Assembly: GCA_019649035.1 (NCBI GenBank) | Contig: BMAT01001742.1 | Coordinates: 121,561 to 185,560, forward strand | Direction: 5' to 3' | Length of the DNA: 64,000 nucleotides | Source of the DNA: Elysia marginata | Lineage: Eukaryota; Mollusca; Gastropoda; Plakobranchidae | Part shown: positions 25,101 through 37,100 of the stretch, in pieces | How the letters are laid out: each line of letters begins with the position of its first letter | Numbering within the stretch: the first letter of the stretch is position 1 | The notes under the pieces: model-generated | The model's database searches: none | Seen by the model: the letters and a program-made list of their open reading frames with translations, nothing else | What the model was told of the DNA's origin: nothing | Position numbers and translations under genes: made by a program

Positions 25101-28100
25101 TATATAAAAAGTAGTGGAAATGAAGGCAAGATACAACTCATTTAATTGTAGATTTTGTAATAATATTTTTAGTGAAAGGTTCCACCACAAGTCTGCTAAC
25201 ATCTTGTTTTCTTCACACTTCTTAGAATATTACATTCTCTAATTTTTAAAAACTTTGAAATTAACTGTTTACAACACAAAGTTGCACTTAAAAGTATTTG
25301 TAGATATATAGTCAGTGACCAAATTTTACCTGTACACTTTTAAAAATTTGGCAAACTAGCAGCTGATCCAGTTTTAAAATTTTTAAATTTTATTTCATAT
25401 TATGTCAAATGTAAACTATATTAAAGAAGACAATGGCTTCTTAGATTCTAGCATAGACTTTTCAAATAATTATTCAAACCTTATAAGAAACACCACAGAT
25501 GCTTAACATAGTAGACATGGGTGTATCAACCCCCTTCCCAGCCGTCTTTAGATATATCCTGAGAGATACAAGTTTCTGTTTTAGCACAAACTCCAAGTAA
25601 GAGGAAATAATCAGACAAAGGCATCTTATTTATATGAAAGCATCGAATAACCTTGGATCCAATATAAATTTCCAGTTTAAAAAAAGAGGGCTGAGCATAA
25701 TAAGTAAAACAGTGAGCACAAGCCAAAATGGACAAAAATATATATGTCATGATTCAACCCTTCATCCAGCATCAATAGGTCCACTAATGGAGAGAAAAGA
25801 ACAGTTCTATCTTTTTTAGACAAATACTTAGCATGGACAAAATACACAAAACCTACAGAGCACCATAAAAATGCAGGCACATTCCAAATTTTGAAAAACC
25901 TACTTTAGACCACAGGAAGTGCTTGCTACAGGAAAAACACTAAAAAAATTACCAGCACAAAGATTTTGTTCCTGGAAAAAAGAAGTTGTCAATTCTTCAC
26001 TATATGTAAAATACATAAAACATAAGATATATAAAGCAACTGTTACTTAAAGAAAAATAAGGAGGCAGGATTTGTACATTCGATTTTCTAATTATCCTTT
26101 AAATATTGCTACAAACTTGATAAATCACCTTTTAATGTACAGCATTAGAAACCATTAACATCACTCGGCCAACCCATTTGGAATCTTAAATATTTAAACA
26201 GCAAATGTAAAATAGAGTCTGAGTTTGTAAAAAAAAAAAAGGTTAACTTTACGAGTTTGACAAAGACTGCTCATTAGAAGAGTTCAGAATGAAAACAATT
26301 CAGCCTGGGTAAGTGGAAGGAGATTTTTTCCTCTGTGCACACATGATGCTTTACCTTATCATCGAAATCTCTCAGTCAACGAGTATCCATCTGACCCGCA
26401 GCACGTAAATCTAGAATCATGGAGAAGGTATATATATTAGGTATCTTCATGTACTTTGATATTAGTATTTGATTATTGCGCAACAACTTCATTTTTTTTT
26501 TTAAACCCTCAGAATTCAAGAAGTCAGTTTGGATATAGAGCCGGGGGATACTACCTTTGCTGAACATCACATCAGGTAATACTGATTGTCTTGAATGTCT
26601 GTATTTAAATGAATTTTATGAATGCTTTTTTTTTTGTAGATGTAACATTGTCATTAACTAATATCATCATCCTAGCTGTTGGTAGCGTTGCCATCATAGT
26701 CTTCACGGGAATTGTAGCAGCAGTGGTGGTAGTCATATGATTTCTTTTTTTATCATTTATTATTATTTAATTATTATTACTCCTGCTGTTGCTGTTGTTA
26801 ATGCTTCTTCTACCACTACCATCAACACCAATGATGCATATATGACTTTCTCTGTACGTGCAGATAAAGAACGAAGCTCAGGATGGACAGAAGTAAATAA
26901 ATGAAAGAAACTCTTTATTGACTGATGTTTTAACAAATAAAGTACCGGGTACAATTTTTGTCACAAAATTGGGATACCAAGGAGGTCTTGTGGTGCACTA
27001 TTTTGATAGTTGTTAATTATTTTCATTGTAATTACTATTGCTGTTGTTGTCGCTATAAAAGTTTTGGGGTTTTAATGTTAAAGATAAAGAAAAATTTGCC
27101 ATCTATTTCCTGTTGATTGATTGTGAGGTATTTTTTATTGCTAGCATGTTTATAAATGGTGTAGTTTGTAAAAGAAAAAAATTCCCTATAAATTTGATTC
27201 TTTTTTTTAGTGGAAGGAAAAATGTCTTTTGGATTTGTTTGAAATGAAAGTAAAAATCAAATTTTATATAACCTAGCCTGGATGACCTTGAGAGAGAAGA
27301 TGATGAGGAAATGGCAGCCCAATTTGCTTCCAACAAAGACAGGCCTACTCGTCTTCTCATGGCTATCGGACTGATGCTGGCCTCCCAATCAGAAATGCTG
27401 TGTTACCTTCTCATGATCCTTGATCAGATGGTTTATGGCAGTCTGCTCTCCCTGCCACTTCCTCTATTGGTGTTTCTGTGGGGTATGCTGTCCGTGCCTC
27501 GACCGTCAAAAACCTTCTGGGTAACCGTCATCACTTATGTTGAGGTGAGTGTAAAGTTTGTATCGTCTGTTTCTAACTTGCCTCCAGTACTTTATTTAAT
27601 TAGCTTTTAGCCATAACAAAAAATATGAGCAGTATTTGACCATGATTGTGTTGTTTATAACATTCTGTGATGCTTATTGCATTGACAAAATCTTTTTTTC
27701 AGGGATGCCATTTTTCAGTTATTGTCAGTTTTTTTCTGCGTCTTTTAAGTCTGAGAAACTGAAGGAACGCACGAATTTGACCAAGATTTATTTAATAAAC
27801 AATGCCAATGCAGTGCTCATAAATGACACCCGCAAGGATTTTCAGTTGTTTTCACAAATTTAAGTGGCATCCCTTATTTTTAAATACCGGTAGCTAAATT
27901 AATTTGTTTTTCCTCCTGTACCCATAGTAGTGCTTTACTTTTTTCATTAAATTTTTCATTTTTATTTTAAGGCAATTGTGGTATGCAAGTACCTGTTCCA
28001 GTTTGGCTTCTTTCCATGGAATGATGATGCCATCCATGCCAGCCCTTTTTACCCACCTCGGATTATTGGCATTGAGAGAAAATCGCATTATGCTAGCATG

Positions 28101-31100
28101 GACATTGCCCTGCTGTTGGCACTTTTCTTACACCGTTCCATCCTCAGGGTAAGTTTTTTTAGAAAAAAAAAATGAATGGTAAATGATAATAAAATTAATA
28201 CATTACATTCTTATAGGGCATGTCAGTAGTTCTCAATGCGCTTTCCAATATCATTTGTCCACAGATAACATTCAATTTTTTCTATCTCATCTGCCTCTAT
28301 CCCTCTCACCTCTTTTCTTTCTCTCCCTATCTCTAACGTACAGAAATTTTAGCTCTAAACAATACACACGGAATATATACTGTTATTTTGTTAGCTCCTG
28401 TTCTTTGTAAAATAGTTTATCTCTTGCACACAGTGCAATTGTGCTTGATGTCACAATTTTTACATACAGGCCCGTTGGTTTTTTTTAAATATGCTATTTT
28501 TTATTAGCTTTCAAATGTAATAAATTTCGTAAAATTATCAACCTTTTGTGGAAAGTAATTAAAACTTATGTTGCTTTAAAATCTAAAGAAAAAAAAAAAA
28601 AGAAAGACTTTGAAAATGTTTTTTCCTCCACAAATTTGAAATTTACCAAATCTGATTTATTTGTACCTGTCGTGATACATATTGCCTTTGTAGAGATTGT
28701 AAATTTGGGAGCCGTTATGACTTAGTGTAATGTAAACTGTCTATAATGGGTTCACAACATCATTTAAAACTCTGTAAACTAAAATGAGCAGTTCAAACAC
28801 TATATTTGTCTAAACCCCCAAAAAGAAGTAGTTGTCTCAAAATAAAAATTGCAAGCCTATGAACCCCAAAGTTTCTATTTCTCATTGGTTACCATATAAT
28901 GTTATTTGCAGGTTAAAAAATATGTTTATTTTATGTTCTTCTTCATCTACAATTATTTCCCTCCAGAAATATGGTCTTTGGCGAGATTCAGCTGACATTA
29001 CAGCAGATTTTGAAGTAGCACAGTCTGAAGAAAGGAAAGGAGTAGTAGATGTAAGTTGATTTTTTTTTGTTGTCTTTCTTAAAATTATTACATTAAATGC
29101 TAAGGACATAAGAATTTGTTTTGGTATGCATTATTTGTTTGAGTTATATCTGTCTGACTTTTAAGTGCTTGCTCAATTGTAACATGCATTTGTTGTAATT
29201 TAAAAATGTAATTGTGTTTTGCAATAATAATAACACGCTTTAGACATTTTTAAACTGATTTCATACAAATCAAAATGTTTTTAAACAATGAGTCTCGTTT
29301 TTTCTGTTTGATTTTCTTGTAAGCTTTAAAAAAATTTCTTTAGGTCATATATTTACATCATGCAAATTTCTTTACAAGATGTATAGCATTTTATATGCCA
29401 GAAGTTGGTGCTGTAAGTTAAGGTCTAAATTTCTTTTGACAAAAATCTAAGACAAATAATTTGAAGTTGAAAAAAAAAAAACACCCAAGAGGTTTGTTGC
29501 TAAGTTTTAGTTTTTGTTCTTTGGTATGCTAGAGTATAGTGTATTTTATAGCTATAAAGTCTTTAACATTTTCAATCTTGTTGTAATTAAAGGAAGCTGA
29601 TTCAACCAAATTGGAATTTGAGGAAATCGAGAAAGAACCAGCATCAAAAGCAGGGTGAGTTCGCTTACCATGGCTTGACCCTTCCCTCTCATTCCCCTAT
29701 TCTTTTTTTTTTAAACAAAAATAGTATCATGTATCAAGGGTAATATATTAAGAAATTGTTTGGTGACATTGATTTAGACAGTGATTTTTTCCCTGATAGT
29801 ACAGTAACATTGACTTTGAGGTTTTTGTAGCATTTTTTGTCTCTTCATAAGTCAGTCTTTTCTGTGTCATGATATGCTTTTTGCGCATAGAAATTTGTAT
29901 TAAAGTATCAATGTCTTTTGTCCAGTCCAAGTTAATCAGATGATATGTCTTGTGATCAGTCAAAAATTTAATCGAGAAAAACACTTAAAAGTGCATTTTT
30001 TTCTCACCATCTTTCTTTTTTTTGTTTTGCACATTTCAAATAAAGAAAAATCTATTAACTTTTCAAAGAAATAAGATAATATTCAGTGAAGAGTGCTCAG
30101 TAAAATGGATAGTTGTTTCAAAATATGATGATGCAAGAATCATAGCATCCCACGTATCAAGAGGTCACTGTACACAACCAGGGCAACTGAGTTGGATGTC
30201 ACAAATTTCACATTACAGAGCATTGATATTTTGAACCAAACATTTTTCTGAGCTTCCAGGCTTTCAAAATAGTATAAAATTATCAAAATTTTGTGGAAAG
30301 ATAAAAAGGGATTCTTTTGATAAAACATGGACAGCAAGAGGGATACATCCAACTGATTTGCACTGATTGCTATGCATACCAAAGCATAATTAGTTTTCAT
30401 GGCAAAAATCAATTTAAGTTTGCTGTCTTTTTATCCCAACTTCACTAAAACAGAATGCTATACAGGGTAGAGTCTATATTTTTTATCAATTGCCATCGTA
30501 AGACCTAGGGTTTAGAATGAAGAAATCTTTCTTTCTTTTACATGGCACATTTTTTCAAGGTTTGCAGGCCAGAAAATTAATACCCAGTAGGGTGAATGTG
30601 TTAATGTACACACAACTCCAGATGTTTTCATATCATGATGTGAATAGTGTCTTTTTAAAAATGTTGCACTAATTTATATTTTTTTTCATTTCTAATAGGT
30701 TGTCATATGTTCTGGGGCCTTTTACTGAATTCTTTAAGCAAGTCACCGAATCCTCATACAATGCAACCACAGATGTATATGCACCTATGTTTTTCTGTGA
30801 CTTCATACTGTTTTTGGTTCTTGTATTTGGCTTCAGTTCCTTTGGACCAGCTGTAAGTCAGATTCCAACTTTTTTCCCCCTAAATCTATTTTTACCAGGC
30901 TAATAGTTTAATGTGGAAAATTTCTCTTGCAAACAGTTTAGAGTAGATTAAAATTTTGGGCTAAGGAGGTTTCGTTCAATAGTCTTGGGTCTACTTCAGT
31001 ATAGATTGAAATATTTAAGGTCTTTATTTTAGCAATAGATTGAATTAAGCCTTAAGTGAATACAGCCCAAAGAAAATGCTTGCCTTTAGTATGATTCAAA

Positions 31101-34100
31101 CCCTTGACTTATAGTAGCTTCAGCTCTTATCGGTTTACCATTCAAAGAAACAAAGACTATATCATGTGGCTACTAGGCTTCTTTAAAAAAAAAAAAGTTT
31201 CATCGCAAAGATCTCTAAATGACTTGCAAACTTGGTTGAGAAGTTCCAAATTGCACTAAAGGCAAAGTTACACTTCAGTCTAAGTTATACTTCAGTACAA
31301 CTGCCCTTTTGTTTAAAAGTCAGCTCCCTCAGTGAGCATTTAATTTTAGTCTACATGTCAATAAGAGGAAATAGAATCCTGAGATAACTGGAATAGATCA
31401 GACTCAAAGTTGATTCTGAAGCAGAGTCCATTTAAGATAATAACCATTCCTACACTATTGTTTTTGGAAAAACGAAAATTATCTGTTTAAAATTAGCTTA
31501 CTAGGAACTTTGAAAATAAATCCTAATACTAAACATTTCTGCTGTTAAGGTCAATAGTTGATTCAAACTGGAGTTGTTTGGTGCAAACTATTTACACAGC
31601 ACGGTCTTTGTATACTAAATTAGTGAAACAGCATGAAAAATGATGAATTGTTTCATTCTTGTAGGATTTACATACTTAATAGGCAAATACTCCTCCTTTT
31701 AAAATTTAGACGAAACATTGCCAAAATGCACTAAAAGGGCCTTTTGAGAGTAAAATTTTAAAAATTTTGCGGGGAACATGCCTCCTTGTTGATCACTCCA
31801 AGAAAATACTCTGTTTTCATATTTTCCTAGTGGGAGTACTGCTTTTTGTAGTTTTTCTGTTGTTCTGTGTCTGAAATAGAAAAAAAATGACATGTTGGTT
31901 GAAAAATAGTTCTAAAGACAATTCTTTTCTCATCAGGCTGGTGTTTCTCTCTTGAATAAGGTACAAAGCTTTTATGCCTTGTTTCAATAAAGTGTTTTCA
32001 GTAATTTTTGTTTTGTTTTTATCTGCAGGCAACAACTGGAGATGGTGATGTGGCAACATATATCCAAGACAACAAGATTCCCATTCCTTTTCTTGTCATG
32101 CTTATCCTTCAGTTTGTTTTTATTGTGGTTGACCGGGCACTTTTCTTGCGTAAACATGTTCTCGGAAAGTTCATCTTCCAGATTTGTCTGGTAATTGTCA
32201 TTCACATGTGGATGTTTTTCCTTCTACCTTCAATCACCGAGAGGTAAGAGATTGTGGGAAAGTTGCATGTATAGTAAACTTCTTTCTAGTGTGCGAAATG
32301 TAAAGACTATAACAGTATAAACATGAATTAGGTTCAACAGTTTACTTTGTTTTTAGTTTCTTAAATTTAATGCGGGCTAATGAATACAATTTTCATTACA
32401 AAAATAGTAAAAAATGGGGTTTTTTTTATTGAACATGCTGTCTTGTTGAAACTTTAAAATATTTACACTAAAAATTTTTTTAATATTTTGATAAATATGA
32501 AGTAGGTAACTTTTGTGAGATGCTATCAAGAGTTTAAAAAAATTGCTTTTATTATGTTACATTTCAAGGAAAAAAACAGGTTGATGCAGCACTGAAATTT
32601 GTGGCTATGATATTTTTGTTTTGTTTTTTCTATGAGTGTCTTGGCTTTTAAATAATTTTTTGTTCTATAAAAGCTCCTCTTGATTTACCTTGAAAAAGTA
32701 TCTTTGTGTAGGTAAGTCAGTTGGCTTATAGATCTTAAAATGAAGGTAAATATAACAAAAGGAGATAATCTTAAAAAACTGTTGATTTTTTTTTGACACA
32801 ACACAGTTTTATTTTCATTGAACCAATCCAAAAGAGTTTGAAGGAGTAGTCATAGTCATCAATTTAGGAAATGTTCAGAACTATGCGTTTTACTGAGCTT
32901 CCAAACGTTGCTAATAGCTTGCAATTATGATCCTTATCGAAGTGAATGTTTTGGGTTTTTTTATTTTAATTAAAATAGTGAGAAAAAGAGGAAAATGACT
33001 ATTGGAGTGTGCATTCTAAATTGAAATTTTCATTATTTCATTTATTTGGACTGATTCTCTGAGATATTTGAACAATTTTATCTCAACATATGTTTTAATA
33101 TTACAAAAAGAATTGAAATTTGTTTGAAGTTTGTCCTAATGAGGCATACTGATAAAACTACTTTATTTTAATCAATAACTATATTCTATTTATGTCTTTC
33201 CAGGAGCTTCTTCAGTAACCGTGCTGCACAGTTGTGGTATTTTATCAAGTGCATCTATTTTGGACTCTCTGCCTATCAGATTAGATGTGGTTATCCCACT
33301 CGCATTCTTGGAAACTTCCTCACAAAGAGCTATGGCATTCTCAATATGATTCTCTTCAAAGGGTGATTCTTTAATTCAGCATTGTGTTTGATTTTATTAT
33401 TTTTAACATACATAACGTGTACCATAACATGTTTTATTTTTGCACTCCAAGATGTACTAATAGTTATAGGCAAAATGCCATTGAAAATGTAAATTAATAA
33501 ATTTGGCATATTAAGTGTTTCTCAAAACATGAGGCTTTTATCTATTTTTTTTAGGCGCATTATACTTAAGATGTCCTTTGCTCAAGAGTCGCCACAATTT
33601 TTTTTTTCTAAAATACCTTTTAAGTTAGTAATGTATTTTAATTTAGAAGATGAACCCTCTCCTAAAGCTTTAAAACATGTTGCTATGTTCGGCTTTCATA
33701 TTTTTTAATAAATATTTTTTAATGAAGAAATTTAAATGCAAAGTTAGAAAATGGAAAATGGACCCAATGTAGGCCTACGTCAGGCTTTTATCTATTTTTT
33801 TTAGGCACATTATACTTAAGATGTCCTTTGCTCAAGAGTCGCTACAATTTTTTTTTCTAAAATACCTTTTAAATTAGTAATGTATTTTAACTTAGAAGAT
33901 GAAACCTCTCCTAAAGTTTTAAAACATATTGCTATGTTCGGCTTTCATAAGTTAGAAAATGGAAAATGGACCCAATGTAGGCCTACATTAGGCTTTTTTT
34001 TTTTTTTTTTTTAGGTACATTATACTTAAGATGTCCTTTGCTCAAGAGTCGCTACAATTTTTTTTTTAAAATACCTTTTAAGTTAGTAATGTATTTTAAC

Positions 34101-37100
34101 TTAGAAGATGAACCCTCTCCTAAAGTTTTAAAACATGTTGCTATGTTCGGCTTTCATATTTTTTAATGAAGAAATTTAAATGCAAAGTTAGAAAATGGAA
34201 AATGGACCCAATGTAGGCCTACTCAGTCCATAAGTCAGAGTTGCCAATGGTAGACGTCATAAAATTTACACATCTAATTATGCTTATATTGCATGATTGA
34301 TAACTTCACTGATCTCCAAAATAGAGTCAGTTTTTAGTATTTGCCAGGACTGGAAAGCTAAAGCAAAAAGGTCATTCTGAATTTGAACGACAATTAAACC
34401 AATTGGTTTAGAACATTTCTACAATACCCGTAAAGATCTTTGATCACTCAGATTCATTCTGCTAGAATTGACATATTAAAGAAAAAGGTACATTTTTCAT
34501 TCACTTGCATTCAAAGCTAGTAAATATTACACAAAACCTACTATTGCCCAAATTTCGTCGACAGGTTTTTGGCTATTCCATTCCTACTGGAATTACGTTC
34601 TCTAATGGACTGGATATGGACTGATTCTACTCTGGCTATTGGTAACTGGTTGCAGATGGAGGACATTTATGCAAACATATTTGTACTGAAGTGCTGGAGA
34701 GAGATTGAGAAGGTATGAAAACTTTGACTTATGAGTACCTCTACAGAAGGATGTATGTCAAGTCTTAGGCACCTCTATCTTGTTGACTGGAATTTTTTTA
34801 GGTTGGGGGAAAGCAAAGATTTATGGGCTGTCCTCACAAAACCAATGCTTAACATCAAAACATAACAGAAGCAGCTTTTCCATTCTTATTTATTTGTTCC
34901 TGATGCAAGGTCGTAGTTTGTGAGCTCTGCTTTCAATCAATTTTGCACCATGGAAATTGTTAGGCCACAGAATCACCTATAGGGTGGTTAGACACTCTAA
35001 TCTAGAATGTGTCAAAGCTGAAGGCACATGTTGCGCACATTTTTAACATTGTTTTATAAAAGACAAGCATTGGCAGTGCCTTTTGGTTATGCATGATCTA
35101 GCCTATTTTATCAGTGAAATAAATCATAAACATATTTATGTATATATATTATATGTTGTGTTGTTTAACTATTGCTAATACAGCTCTCTAAGTTTTAGTG
35201 ATAAAATTTCAAAACTATTGTATATCTGTGCAACAAAAAAAAAAGAAAAAAAAATTATGAAAATAGATAAATGGAAGTAAATTTTGAGAAACTCAACTGT
35301 TAAACTTTTAGACTAAGTGCTATCTGAAAGCCTAAAGTAAAAAGATTTTGTGACTGGTTCAAGAATAAACATCTCACTTTAAATGTCTTGAAAGCCAAAG
35401 AATTGAATTTTGATCATAGAAAAAAGATAGAACCTGTCACCCCACTATATATTAATAATAAAACAGTTTCAATAGTTAACAGCCTTAAGTATTTAGGTTC
35501 AAAAATAGACTTTAAACTGGTCTGGCATACTCTATTGATGAAATTTTCAAAAAGATTAATCAAAGATTATTCTTTCTACACCAACTAAAATAGGTAATGT
35601 CAATCTTGAAATATGTTTTTTGTTTGACAAGGCCCATGGTAATTTAAAGCATAATCCCCTTTGGTATTAACCTATTGGAGTTCAGCCATCATGTTCCCCC
35701 CGCCCCCCAAAAAATGAATAAATAAATAGACAATTTAGAAAATCTTTAAAATTTCTTAAAAGAAAACTTTCATCCATAGACTCTCTCTATGAATATGGTG
35801 CTGGAAATAAAGTTAAAACTATCTTTAAAGACCCAACTTATGCAGTTTTTTATATCATCCTGCAGTGGAAAAATCAGATCACTAAAAGCAAAAACAGAGA
35901 GGAGCGGAAATCAATAATTTTACCATTGTCTGAGCAACTAAGGAAACTTGTATTTCACTGCTAGTTCATACCTTTGAAATCTTATAATCATAAGGAAACT
36001 TATATCCTACATGATATAAGGTTAATAGTACTTCACTTTGCTCACATTACTTTTTATTAAAGGCTTCCCTGCTGTTCTCTAATTTCTCATATATTATTAT
36101 AAAAAAAAATTTTGTGAAAGAAGGATATTATGCTTGTATTACCTTAAAACAATGCATTTACATTTGATCACTATATGGATGTTTTAATTAGATAAGTTTA
36201 TGTATTTATGATGTATGATTAAAAATACTTATGTCTATGTTGTTCAAAAACAAATTTTATACTGGGATGAGTTAGGAATCTTGCCTTATCTTATCAGTTT
36301 GAGAAGATAAACCATTTTATGATGCACCATACCATGATAAGACAATTTGTGTAAGATTTGTCTTTAAGATAATGCAAACTTGATATAAAGGTCAATTCTG
36401 CATTATGTTAGGCCAAGCCATATGGAATTAATCTTTTCTTCCCTCTTTCTAAACAGGCTTACCCTCAAGAGAGATCCAACAAAAAGAATCCTATTGTCAA
36501 GTACATTTCAGGGGGTATTCTCTTGGTGGTCATCATTTTCATCATCTGGTTCCCACTGGTATTTTTCTCTTTCTTCAATGCTGTGTTCATATCAAATCCG
36601 CCACGTGAGGCTTCTCTGACCATTGGTATTGGAGGCTACCAACCGTTGTTCCGCACCACAGCACTTGGGAAAAGCATCAGTGAAGTGACTGATGCAGAGC
36701 TCAACTTGCTCAAGTCCTTCTATTCTAGAGACCGGGTAAAATAAGAATTGAAAACTGTTTCATTTATGTTTCCTCTCCAGTTATCCTTGTTGCTTATAAG
36801 TAACATGTAGTTTTGTTTTAGGGCCTTTATATAGAGCTGCACAATTTGAATCTGATGATGTTAAGTTTGATAGCTTCTAGTTTTCCACAACCGTATATTT
36901 TCATTTACATTTCCTATGTAGTGCAGTGAGAAATTTGAAACGCATATCTGGATGAAGCTGTTTGATCTAAAAATATTGAGCTGTGTTTGGCTGCCAATAC
37001 AAGTATATGGTCATGTAAATGTTTTTGTCCTAACTAAAATGAGAGTTTGACAAATAGATAACAGTACCGTTTGTTAAATGAGCTTTGTAAACAGAATAAT

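Noticed and set aside
26864-26892. Microexon-like 29-bp segment between CAG and GTAAAT
   Set aside because: Its length is not a multiple of three, and joining it to exon 22 (phase 2) gives an immediate stop, AGA TAA.
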